This document shows, one piece after another, positions 16,843-24,258 of a stretch of DNA of 36,687 bases. Origin of the DNA: Ramlibacter sp. GTDB lineage: Bacteria; Pseudomonadota; Gammaproteobacteria; Burkholderiales; Burkholderiaceae_C. The first letter of the stretch is position 1. Every line of letters starts with the position of its first letter. The notes beneath the pieces were generated by a model. The model worked only from the letters and a program-made list of their open reading frames with translations. It was not told the DNA's origin and searched no databases. The position numbers were made by a program, and so were the translations under genes. The stretch spans positions 1 to 36,687 of the forward strand of contig JACDFR010000042.1 of NCBI GenBank assembly GCA_013815685.1. Direction: 5' to 3'.

Positions 16843-17301
16843 CTACCAGCGAATGCCGAGCTTGACAAACAGCTTGCTCAGCACGAACAGCGGCCCCACC
16901 CACAGGTACTGCAGATCCTCGATGAACGAAGGCTTCTTGCCTTCAATCTTGTGGCCCACGAACTGCGCGATCCAGGCGGCGACGAAGACCACGAGTGATA
17001 TCGGCAATACCGCCGAACCCATGGCCCGCACCAGCGCCAGCGCGACGGCCGAGGCGATGGCCATGGTCACGAGGAGCACCACCGACAGTCCGGCGTAATA
17101 CACCAGGCTGGCTACAACAAAGCCGTAGGCCAGCCAGGGATGGACTGCCGTCAGCAGCCCCAGCAAGCTCAGCATGATTAACGGGATCGCCACGAAATGG
17201 ATGAGTTCGTTGCGCGGATTGCGATGGCTCTCGCCGTAGTGACCCAGCAAGCGGTCGATCTTGCGCTCGCCCGCCATCGCACCTTCATCGACCGTGTCCA
17301 T
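16843..17301 (-). CDS. Mpo1-like (DUF962) membrane protein
   Basis: A 152-residue protein of the DUF962/YGL010w family. In yeast, Mpo1 is an iron-dependent dioxygenase that shortens 2-hydroxy fatty acids by alpha-oxidation; bacterial members are less studied. The conserved His positions are present: HYGESHRNPRNELIHFVAIP (about residues 21-40) and AWIAQFVGHKIEGKKPSF (about 110-127). About four membrane helices lie between and after them. The ATG at 17301 has an excellent ribosome site (AAGGAGA, 5 bases away). The 149-base gap upstream separates it from senC and contains no gene I can support, so whether it is cotranscribed with senB-senC is unknown. Confidence 0.88.
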   Translation of the reverse strand: MDTVDEGAMAGERKIDRLLGHYGESHRNPRNELIHFVAIPLIMLSLLGLLTAVHPWLAYGFVVASLVYYAGLSVVLLVTMAIASAVALALVRAMGSAVLPISLVVFVAAWIAQFVGHKIEGKKPSFIEDLQYLWVGPLFVLSKLFVKLGIRW

Positions 17302-17450
17302 GATGTCTCCTTGTTTGGAATCAGGATTCTGGAAGGACTGTCCCATGCAAGACTGTAAAGAAGCAGACATTCTGAGCATCGCCACCACCGTCGGCTCGCT
17401 GCAGGCGGCTGCTGACGGGGCGCAGGGTGTGCGCATGGAAGCCGCCGTGC

Positions 17451-18524
17451 CTAACGCACCGTGAGGCCCGGCCGAGTCCCGGACGGTCCGATCTCCCCGA
17501 TCACCGCGGCGTCGGCAAACCCGTGCCGGCGGAAGACACCCAAAACTTCGCCGGCGGCAGCCGGGGCGCAGGAAACCAGCAGCCCGCCGCTGGTTTGCGG
17601 ATCGGTCAGCAAGGACCTGGCAATGTCATCGAAGCCGGCCGGCAATTCGACAGAGGAACCGTAGCCGGCCCAATTTCGCCCGGAAGCGCCCGTCACATGG
17701 CCCGCGGCAGCCAGTTCCGCCACACCGGACAACAGGGGCACCGCCCGCCATTCGATCCTCACTTCCAGGCCGGCGCCGCGCGCCAGCTCGAGTGCATGGC
17801 CCGCCAGGCCGAACCCCGTGACATCGGTGAGGGCGTGAACGCCTTCCAGCGCAGCCAGTTCCGGGCCGGGCGTGTTCAGGCGCGTCGTCGTCTCGATCAT
17901 GCGGCGGTAGCCGTCGCTGTCCAGCAGCTCCTTTTTCAGGGCGGCGGAGAGTACGCCGACCCCCAGCGGCTTGCCCAGGATCAGCACGTCGCCCGGCCGG
18001 GCGTCGGCATTGCGCTTGACCCGCCCGGGGTGTACCAGCCCGAGGGCGACCAGCCCGTAGATCGGCTCCACCGAGTCGATGGTGTGGCCGCCGGCGATGG
18101 GGATGCCCGCTTCACGGCAAACCGACTCCCCACCCTCGAGGATCCGCCCGATGGTGCCCGTGGACAGCACGCCGATCGGCATGCCCACCAGCGCCAGCGC
18201 CATGATCGGCTTGCCGCCCATCGCGTACACGTCGGAAATCGCGTTGGTGGCGGCGATGCGGCCGAAGTCGTACGGGTCGTCGACGATGGGCATGAAGAAA
18301 TCGGTGGTCGCGATCAGCGCCTGCTCGTCGTTCAGCCGGTACACGGCCGCATCGTCGGCGGTTTCGATGCCCACCATCAACTCCGGCGGCAAGGGCATGC
18401 GCGCCGTGCCCTTGAGGATCTCGGCAAGGACGCCGGGCGCGATCTTGCAGCCACAGCCCCCGCCATGCGATAGCGAGGTGAGCCGGGGCTCGGCAACCGT
18501 GGAAAGGTTCAATTTCGCGTTCAT
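17451..18524 (-). CDS. senC: Selenophosphate synthetase of the selenoneine cluster
   Basis: A 357-residue SelD-family enzyme that makes selenophosphate from selenide and ATP. The N-terminal mobile loop SHGGGCGCK places C24, C26 and K27 where E. coli SelD has C17, C19 and K20. The ATP and metal region reads ADDAAVYRLNDEQALIATTD, and TDVTGFGLAGHALE and DPQTSGGLLV are intact. A normal Cys, not selenocysteine, is used. The ATG at 18524 overlaps the TGA of the glycosyltransferase gene (ATGA), so the two are coupled. Because the neighbours are a TIGR04348-type glycosyltransferase and an EgtB-like enzyme, I assign it as SenC. It may also serve selenoprotein or selenouridine synthesis, since no other selD is visible here. 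Confidence 0.9.
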   Translation of the reverse strand: MNAKLNLSTVAEPRLTSLSHGGGCGCKIAPGVLAEILKGTARMPLPPELMVGIETADDAAVYRLNDEQALIATTDFFMPIVDDPYDFGRIAATNAISDVYAMGGKPIMALALVGMPIGVLSTGTIGRILEGGESVCREAGIPIAGGHTIDSVEPIYGLVALGLVHPGRVKRNADARPGDVLILGKPLGVGVLSAALKKELLDSDGYRRMIETTTRLNTPGPELAALEGVHALTDVTGFGLAGHALELARGAGLEVRIEWRAVPLLSGVAELAAAGHVTGASGRNWAGYGSSVELPAGFDDIARSLLTDPQTSGGLLVSCAPAAAGEVLGVFRRHGFADAAVIGEIGPSGTRPGLTVR

Positions 18525-19519
18525 GTCGGATCCTGCAATTCGTTGAGCAGCTGAAGCAAGGCGGCACGCTCGGTTTCGGGGGCAAAGAGCGGCGCGCGCA
18601 GCGAGCATTGTGCGCGCAGCCGCTCCAGCAGGGGCTGCGCGGGGTCATTGGCCGGCCTCGCCTGCTCCTGGCGGCAGCGCACCAGCAGCGCAGCCAGTGC
18701 CGATGTATCGCCATGCTCGAAATAGCCCTGGTAGTCGTGGCCCAGCATTCCGATGTTCCCGGAAATTCGCGACGCGATGACGGGCGTCTGGCTGCAGATC
18801 GCTTCCATGATGACGTGGGCGCCGCCTTCCACCGCGCTGGTGTGCACCAGCACGTGCGCGCGCCGGATCGCCAGCCGGGCGCGCCCGTGTGACATCGGAC
18901 CCAGCCAGTGGTAGCCTGGATTTGACTGCTGAGTCGCGATGGCCCGGTCGGCCCAGGAACGCTGTTCAGCCTGGCCGATGTGATCGATGCGGATGTCCGG
19001 CCGGTCCCGCAGCAGGCGGGCCGCCTCGAACAGGGTCTCAGGGCTCTTGACGTCGCGCAGGTGGCCCACCATGACGGCGCGCAGTTGCCTGCTGGCCTTC
19101 GGCAGCGGCGCGCGGGCGTCGGTGGATTGGTAAATCACCCGCGCCTTGGCGCGGGTGTGAGCGGGCAGGGCGGCGGCGCCCGCCGCTTGCAGCACGACAA
19201 GCCGCTGCGCGAGCTCTAGCGACTGTTGTGCCTGCAGGTCATCCGCAATGTCGAGGTAAAGGTCGGTGCCGGTGAGGATCACGGCCAGCCCACGGCCGGG
19301 CCGCGCCCGGGCCCAGGCCTGGATGGACTCGGCGGATTTGCGGGCATGCAGAGCCAGCATGACCGAGCCGCCGTCGTCTTTTTCATCAGGCCAGCGCTGG
19401 ACGATGCGCACGCGCGCATGGGGACGCAGCAATTGCCCCCATCGCCACGCGGTCTGCCAGTTGCCGTTATTCGCGCTGGCCAGCGCCGGGCTTACGATGA
19501 CAACCGATGAACGAACCAT
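18521..19519 (-). CDS. senB: Selenosugar synthase (GT4-type glycosyltransferase)
   Basis: A 332-residue glycosyltransferase of GT-B fold. The first strand and Gly/Asn-rich loop read VVIVSPALASANNGN (about residues 6-20). A long linker follows, and the C-terminal donor site has HTSAVEGGAHVIMEAICSQTPVIAS, with the E-x7-E pattern (about 255-279). In Variovorax paradoxus, SenB uses selenophosphate and a UDP-sugar to form a 1-selenosugar, the first step that fixes selenium into selenoneine. The ATG at 19519 is the first codon compatible with the fold start. TATAAC ends 6 bases before it, with no Shine-Dalgarno, so a leaderless message is likely. Its 5' end overlaps senA by 13 bases in opposite orientation. 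Confidence 0.88.
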   Translation of the reverse strand: MVRSSVVIVSPALASANNGNWQTAWRWGQLLRPHARVRIVQRWPDEKDDGGSVMLALHARKSAESIQAWARARPGRGLAVILTGTDLYLDIADDLQAQQSLELAQRLVVLQAAGAAALPAHTRAKARVIYQSTDARAPLPKASRQLRAVMVGHLRDVKSPETLFEAARLLRDRPDIRIDHIGQAEQRSWADRAIATQQSNPGYHWLGPMSHGRARLAIRRAHVLVHTSAVEGGAHVIMEAICSQTPVIASRISGNIGMLGHDYQGYFEHGDTSALAALLVRCRQEQARPANDPAQPLLERLRAQCSLRAPLFAPETERAALLQLLNELQDPT

Positions 19520-20688
19520 CCCCAGGTTATAGCGCAGCGCAGGCATTGCGATGTGGCGGCCGTGCCTCGGTGCGCAGCGCGCTCGTGGCAGCGCGCAAGC
19601 GCACGCTGGTGATTGCGGATGCCTACATGCGGGCACTGGATGGCGACGGAATGCGTGTCGCGTACCGGTCCACGATCAACCCGCCGCTGTGGGAGCTCGG
19701 CCACCTCGCATGGTTCCAGGAATACTGGATTGCGCGCAACCGCGAGCGGGGGCGCGGGATCGACTGCGATCCAGCGCATGCACGCGCCGATTCGCTCTTG
19801 CGCGGCGCCGACGCTTTGTTCGACTCCAGCACCGTGGCCCATCGCCGCCGCTGGGAGTTGCCGCTGCCCGACGGTGCCGCGGCGCGCGGCTATCTGGCCG
19901 AAACCCTGGCGCAAACGCTGGACCTGCTCGACCAGCTTCCGGCCGATGCCGGCCACGACGGCCTCTATTTCTTCCGCCTGGTGGCTCTGCATGAAGAGAT
20001 GCACAGCGAGGCCGCGTGTTACATGGCCAGGGCGCTGCAAATCGAACTGCCGAAGGCGGCCGCGTCGTTTGCGGCCGTGGGTCTTCCGGCGCCGTCGCCT
20101 GTCCGCTTGCCGGCCCAGACCTTCCTCGTGGGGTGCAGCGCGCCGGGCTTCGCCTTCGACAATGAGCTCGGCGCGCACGATGTCTCGGTCGGCGACATCC
20201 AGATCGATTCCCAGCCGGTCACCTGGGCCCGCTTTCTGCCTTTTGTGCGCGAAGGGAGCTATGAAGACCGGCGCTGGTGGGACGATGCCGGCTGGGCCTG
20301 GTTGCAGCAGTCGGGACACCGGCGGCATGAAGAGCAGGCCGGCGAGCCAGCGGGCACGGCGATCCACCTCGGCGCCTACGAGGCGCAGGCCTGGTGCCGC
20401 TGGGCCGGCCGCAGATTGCCGACCGAGGCCGAGTGGGAGTGCGCCGCGCTCACGGCGCCCGGCTTCTCGTGGGGGCAGGCCTGGGAATGGACGGCTTCCG
20501 TATTCGAGCCCTATCCCGGCTTCGTGCCTCATCCCTATCGCGACTATTCCATGCCGTGGTTCAACAGCCGCATCGTCCTGCGCGGCGCCTGTCCAGCCAC
20601 GGCGCCCGTCTTGCGCCACCCCCGCTACCGTAATTTTTTCGAGCCCCACCGCACCGACGTGTTCGCGGGCTTTCGCAGCTGCGCCTGA
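19507..20688 (+). CDS. senA: Selenoneine synthase (EgtB-like, DinB_2 plus FGE-sulfatase domains)
   Basis: A 393-residue homologue of ergothioneine synthase EgtB. The N-terminal DinB-like domain supplies the three-His iron site: H66 in ELGHLAWF, and H162 and H166 in the HX3HXE motif LHEEMHSE. The C-terminal formylglycine-enzyme-like domain shows QPVTWARFLPF, AEWECAAL, AWEWTASVFEPYPGF and the closing FAGFRSCA. SenA joins hercynine with the selenosugar made by SenB in an O2- and iron-dependent reaction; a C-Se lyase then frees selenoneine. The start is uncertain. ATG 19507 overlaps senB by 13 bases; GTG codons at 19570 and 19585 would leave a divergent promoter free and still precede the first conserved helix. 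An ABC importer follows in the same direction after 55 bases. Confidence 0.88.
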   Translation: MNEPSPGYSAAQALRCGGRASVRSALVAARKRTLVIADAYMRALDGDGMRVAYRSTINPPLWELGHLAWFQEYWIARNRERGRGIDCDPAHARADSLLRGADALFDSSTVAHRRRWELPLPDGAAARGYLAETLAQTLDLLDQLPADAGHDGLYFFRLVALHEEMHSEAACYMARALQIELPKAAASFAAVGLPAPSPVRLPAQTFLVGCSAPGFAFDNELGAHDVSVGDIQIDSQPVTWARFLPFVREGSYEDRRWWDDAGWAWLQQSGHRRHEEQAGEPAGTAIHLGAYEAQAWCRWAGRRLPTEAEWECAALTAPGFSWGQAWEWTASVFEPYPGFVPHPYRDYSMPWFNSRIVLRGACPATAPVLRHPRYRNFFEPHRTDVFAGFRSCA

Positions 20689-20718
20689 CGGGCGCGCGCG
20701 CTTGGGGTGTAATCCCCA
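20685..20718 (+). promoter_or_regulatory. Possible promoter and operator of the importer operon
   Basis: CTGACG at 20685-20690 (4 of 6 with the -35 consensus) and TGTAAT at 20708-20713 (5 of 6 with the -10) are 17 bases apart. Transcription would start near 20720, about 25 bases before the binding-protein ATG. The -10 sits inside an inverted repeat, TGGGG-TGTAAT-CCCCA (20703-20718), which could be a repressor site. The -35 overlaps the senA stop codon. The importer could thus be read both from senA and on its own. Confidence 0.4.
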
Positions 20719-20743
20719 CAGCTTCAACAACGACGGGTCCACC

Positions 20744-21610
20744 ATGTTCTCGACAACCTTCTTTGCCGCCCGCCGCCTGGTGCTGGCCATTGCCTTGTGC
20801 GCCCTGGGCGCGGCGGCGCATGCCCAGCAAGTGATGCGTGTCACGGCGATTCCCGACGAATCGCCGACCGAGCTTGCACGCAAGGCCGCCCCGCTCATGA
20901 AATACCTGGAGCAGCGGCTGGGCGTCAAAGTGGAGTTCACGCCTGTGACCGACTACGCCGCGGCCGTGGAGGCGCTGGCCAATCGTCAGGTGGATCTGGC
21001 GTGGTTCGGCGGCTTCACCTTCGTCCAGGCGCAGCAGCGCTCCGGCGGCAAGGCCGTGCCGGTGGTGCAGCGCGAAGAAGACGCGAATTTCAAGTCGGTC
21101 TTCATCACCACCGACTCGGGCATCAAGAGCCTGTCCGACCTCAAGGGCCGCAACGTCAGCTTCGGCTCGCAGTCCAGCACGTCCGGCCATCTGATGCCGC
21201 GCAGCTTTCTCCTGGCTGCGGGCATCGATCCCGATCGCGACTTCAAGCGCGTGGCGTATTCGGGCGCCCACGACGCCACGGTCGCGGCCGTGGCATCCGG
21301 CAAGGTGGACGCCGGCGCGCTCAACATCTCGGTTTGGGAAAAGCTGCTGGCCGACAAGAAGGTGGACCCGGCCAGGGTGCGCGTTTTCTACACCACGCCC
21401 GCGTATTTCGACTACAACTGGACGGTGCATGCCGACATGCCGGTTGCCCAGCGCGAAAAGCTGGCCAAGGCGTTCACCGACCTGGACAAGGGCACGTCCG
21501 AGGGGAAGGAAATTCTCGAGCTGCAGCGCGCCACACGGTTCGTTGCGACCCGCGCGGACAATTACAAGGGCATCGAGGCCGCAGCCCGCAGCGCCGGCTT
21601 ACTCAAGTGA
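20744..21610 (+). CDS. PhnD-like periplasmic binding protein, putative selenium-source importer
   Basis: A 288-residue PhnD-family binding protein with a signal peptide cleaved after AAAHA (about residue 26). The family pattern is clear: AIPDESPTELARKAAPLMKY (about 35-54), EALANRQVDLAWFGGFTFVQ (about 78-97), LKGRNVSFGSQSSTSGHLMP and AYSGAHDATVAAVASGKVDA. PhnD proteins classically bind phosphonates, but a branch found next to selD genes is catalogued as a putative selenate ABC transporter binding protein. Here it directly follows senA, with no phosphonate-degrading (phn) genes in sight, so I favour import of a selenium oxyanion or other selenium source. The ligand is inferred, not shown. The ATPase gene follows after 22 bases. 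Confidence 0.85.
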   Translation: MFSTTFFAARRLVLAIALCALGAAAHAQQVMRVTAIPDESPTELARKAAPLMKYLEQRLGVKVEFTPVTDYAAAVEALANRQVDLAWFGGFTFVQAQQRSGGKAVPVVQREEDANFKSVFITTDSGIKSLSDLKGRNVSFGSQSSTSGHLMPRSFLLAAGIDPDRDFKRVAYSGAHDATVAAVASGKVDAGALNISVWEKLLADKKVDPARVRVFYTTPAYFDYNWTVHADMPVAQREKLAKAFTDLDKGTSEGKEILELQRATRFVATRADNYKGIEAAARSAGLLK

Positions 21611-21632
21611 CCGGCCGGCGCGGCGATTGGCC

Positions 21633-22457
21633 ATGAGGCTCGATCTGGCACGTGTTTCCTCCCGCCACCCAGCGGCGCGCGCAGGAACGCCGGCGGCATT
21701 GCAGGCATTGGACCTGCGGGTCGAAAGCGGCGAGCAGATCGCGGTGATCGGCCCCTCCGGCGCGGGCAAGACCACGCTGTTGCATGTCCTGGCCTGCGCG
21801 TTGCGCCCGGCAGCGGGGGCAGTGCGGCTGGAAGGGCGCGACCCATGGCAATTGCCGCGCGGCGAACTGCGGCGCCTGCGCGGCGAGTTGTTCCTGGCGC
21901 CCCAGGTGCCCCCGCTGCCGCCGCGCCAGCGGGTCGTGACCGCGGTCCTTGCGGGGAGGCTGCCGCACATCGGCCTGGCGCACAGCCTGCGCAGTCTGTT
22001 CTACCCCACCGGCATCGCGCAAGCCGACGCAGCGCTGGCGCGTTTCGATCTTTCCGACAAGCTCTTTGCGCGGGTCGATCGCCTCTCGGGTGGCGAGCGC
22101 CAGCGCGTCGGCCTCGCCCGCGCCTTGCTGGCACGCGCGCGGCTGCTGCTGGTCGATGAGCCCCTGTCGGCGCTCGATCCCTCGCGCTCGGGCCAGGCAC
22201 TGGAAACACTCACCGGTGCGGCGCGGGAGAAGGGCGCTACGCTGATCACCACCATGCACGATGTGCCGATGGCGCTGCGTACTTTCCCGCGAATCGTGGG
22301 CTTGCGCGGCGGCGCTCTCGTGTTCGACCTTCCTGCCGATCAGGTCACGCCCGAGCGGCTGCACGCGCTCTATGAACAAACGCTCGAGGAACTCCACGCG
22401 GCCGCCCCTCGCGATGCGCCGCAAGAGCAGCTGCCTGTCGCGATGACTTGCAGGTAG
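21633..22457 (+). CDS. PhnC-like ABC transporter ATPase
   Basis: A 274-residue ABC ATPase of the phosphonate-importer type. It has Walker A GPSGAGKTT (about residues 45-53), a Q-loop region FLAPQVPPLPPRQRVVTAVLAG-like segment (about 88-108), the signature LSGGERQRV (about 153-161), Walker B LLLVDEPLSALDP (about 172-184) and the switch His in TTMHDVP. The C-terminal 30 residues are polar and variable. It powers the two permeases that follow. The ATG at 21633 lacks a strong ribosome site; translation may depend on the upstream gene. The permease gene starts 7 bases after its stop codon. Confidence 0.9.
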   Translation: MRLDLARVSSRHPAARAGTPAALQALDLRVESGEQIAVIGPSGAGKTTLLHVLACALRPAAGAVRLEGRDPWQLPRGELRRLRGELFLAPQVPPLPPRQRVVTAVLAGRLPHIGLAHSLRSLFYPTGIAQADAALARFDLSDKLFARVDRLSGGERQRVGLARALLARARLLLVDEPLSALDPSRSGQALETLTGAAREKGATLITTMHDVPMALRTFPRIVGLRGGALVFDLPADQVTPERLHALYEQTLEELHAAAPRDAPQEQLPVAMTCR

Positions 22458-22464
22458 CTGGCGA

Positions 22465-23301
22465 ATGAATCATCCTGCCGCCGCCCCGCCAGCCCAGCGC
22501 GACCCGGCCTGGACGGGCCGTCTGTTCTGGCTGCTCGCAGCTGCTGTCGTCCTGTGGCCCTTGTTGGTGCTGGCCGAATTCAAGCCCTGGCTTCTTGTTT
22601 CACCCGACAGCCTGGGGCCCACGTTGCGGTTCGTCGCCGACCTGGTTCCGCCGCGCGTCGATGGGCCTTTCCTCTGGCTGGTCGCCCGCGAGACCTGGCG
22701 CACCGTGGCCATTGCCACCGCCGGGCTGGCCCTGGCCCTGGTCATTTCCCTGCCGCTCACGCTGCTTTCGGTGCGGGTGCTGTCCTTGTCCGGGCTGGCG
22801 GGCCGCATGGCGACCGGCCCGGCCTTGTTTCGCTGGGCGGTGAGGGGCGTGCTGATCGTCCTGCGCAGCGTCCCGGAACTCATCTGGGCCCTGGTTTTCG
22901 TGCGCGTGGTGGGGCTGGGTCCCACCGCGGGCGTCCTGGCCATTGCCCTGACCTACAGCGGCATGCTGGGCAAGGTGTACGGCGAAATCCTGGAGAGCGG
23001 CGAAGCGCACGGCACCGTCTCGCTGCTGCGCAACGGCGCGGGCCGCCTGCAAGCCTTTTTCTACGGCATGCTGCCCACCAATGCCGCCGAGTTGACCAGC
23101 TACACGGTGTACCGCTGGGAATGCGCGATCCGGTCGTCCGCCGTGCTGGGTTTTGTCGGCGCGGGCGGGTTGGGGCAGCAGATGGATGCTTCGATGAAGA
23201 TGTTCAACGGCGCCGAAGTCGCTACCATCCTTCTGGTGTTCGTGGCGCTGGTCGCTCTCACGGACCGCTTGAGCGCCTGGCTGCGCAAGGCGCTGGGCTG
23301 A
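22465..23301 (+). CDS. PhnE-like ABC permease, first copy
   Basis: A 278-residue inner-membrane permease with about six helices. The cytoplasmic coupling loop with the EAA-type motif reads YGEILESGEAHGTVSLLRNGAG (about residues 172-193). The C-terminal part YRWECAIRSSAVLGFVGAGGLG (about 213-234) is characteristic of PhnE. It would pair with the next gene as a heterodimeric channel. The gap to the next ATG is 1 base, so translation is almost certainly coupled. Confidence 0.88.
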   Translation: MNHPAAAPPAQRDPAWTGRLFWLLAAAVVLWPLLVLAEFKPWLLVSPDSLGPTLRFVADLVPPRVDGPFLWLVARETWRTVAIATAGLALALVISLPLTLLSVRVLSLSGLAGRMATGPALFRWAVRGVLIVLRSVPELIWALVFVRVVGLGPTAGVLAIALTYSGMLGKVYGEILESGEAHGTVSLLRNGAGRLQAFFYGMLPTNAAELTSYTVYRWECAIRSSAVLGFVGAGGLGQQMDASMKMFNGAEVATILLVFVALVALTDRLSAWLRKALG

Positions 23302-23302
23302 G

Positions 23303-24139
23303 ATGGAGCGAGCCCCTTCCAGGACCGCTGCGAACGAGGTGTACCGCCTTCCTCCGCCCCTGTTCGATGCCCGCTGCAAATCCTGCTGGTTCGGCGCCAT
23401 GCTCGTTTTGCTGGTGGTGCTGAGCTTCTATTCGCTCGATCTTCAATGGGCGCAGTTCTTCTCTCGCGATGCAACGGCACGCATGGGGCGCTTCCTGGCG
23501 GAACTGCTTTCGCCCGCCACCGACGCGCGTTTCATGGCCAGGCTGATCCCCGCGATGCTCGAAACCCTCGCCATGTCGGCGGTGGGCACGCTGCTGGCCG
23601 CGGGGTTCGGCCTGCTGCTGGCATTGCCGGCGGCCAGGACCTGGCCTGGCGACAGGGCCCGCTGGCGCGGTGCGAGCCGCCTGCTGCTCAATGCGCTGCG
23701 CAGCGTGCCCGAACTGATGTGGGCGGCACTGTTGCTCATCGCCGCGGGCCTGGGGCCTTTCGCGGGCACCTTGGCGCTGGCGATCCACACCACCGGCGTG
23801 CTGGGGCGGCTGTTCGCCGAGGCCATCGAGAACGCGCCGGAAGGGCCGGCCTTCGCCTTGCGCGTGCGGGGTGTTGGGGAAGGCCGGATATTCCTTTACG
23901 CCAGCTTGCCGCAAATCATTCCCCAGTTGCTCAGCTATACCCTGTACCGCTGGGAGAACAACATCCGCGCCGCCGCCGTGCTGGGCGTGGTCGGCGCCGG
24001 CGGATTGGGGCAGATGCTGGCGTTCCACCTGGGCCTGTTCCAGATGGCCGAGACCAGCTCGATCCTTGCGGCGATGCTGGTGCTGGTGCTGTTGGTGGAC
24101 GCGGCCAGCTACGGGGCGCGGCGGTTGATGTCGCGCTAG
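23303..24139 (+). CDS. PhnE-like ABC permease, second copy
   Basis: A 278-residue paralogue of the preceding permease with the same plan. It has an N-terminal helix near residues 30-50, a coupling loop FAEAIENAPEGPAFALRVRG (about 172-191), and the end segment YRWENNIRAAAVLGVVGAGGLG (about 213-234). The two permeases differ in the selectivity helices, as expected for a heterodimer. This is the last gene of the importer operon. The 119 bases to ftsY (24140-24258) hold no gene, no terminator hairpin and nothing else I can support; the two transcripts converge there. Confidence 0.88.
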   Translation: MERAPSRTAANEVYRLPPPLFDARCKSCWFGAMLVLLVVLSFYSLDLQWAQFFSRDATARMGRFLAELLSPATDARFMARLIPAMLETLAMSAVGTLLAAGFGLLLALPAARTWPGDRARWRGASRLLLNALRSVPELMWAALLLIAAGLGPFAGTLALAIHTTGVLGRLFAEAIENAPEGPAFALRVRGVGEGRIFLYASLPQIIPQLLSYTLYRWENNIRAAAVLGVVGAGGLGQMLAFHLGLFQMAETSSILAAMLVLVLLVDAASYGARRLMSR

Positions 24140-24258
24140 TGTTGCGCCGGAGGCCGTGCCCACGCGCAGGCAAAGGGGCGGCCGGCCTGGGCGTCGTCGT
24201 GCGCCTAGATTGACGCTGTTTCATGGCCTTCGCACTCGAAAAATAGTGTGAACAGGCC

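Noticed and set aside
17302..17450. A possible small gene or promoter between the Mpo1-like gene and senC
   Set aside because: Short frames there lack ribosome sites, and I could not find a -35/-10 pair that holds up on either strand.
19507..20688. Ergothioneine synthase EgtB proper
   Set aside because: Adjacent selD-type and TIGR04348-like genes, and no egtA, egtC or egtD, point to SenA. A tree is needed to exclude EgtB.
20744..24139. Phosphonate uptake genes phnCDE in the strict sense
   Set aside because: The families match, but no C-P lyase or other phosphonate gene is present and the operon follows senA. I left gene symbols empty rather than imply phosphonate import.
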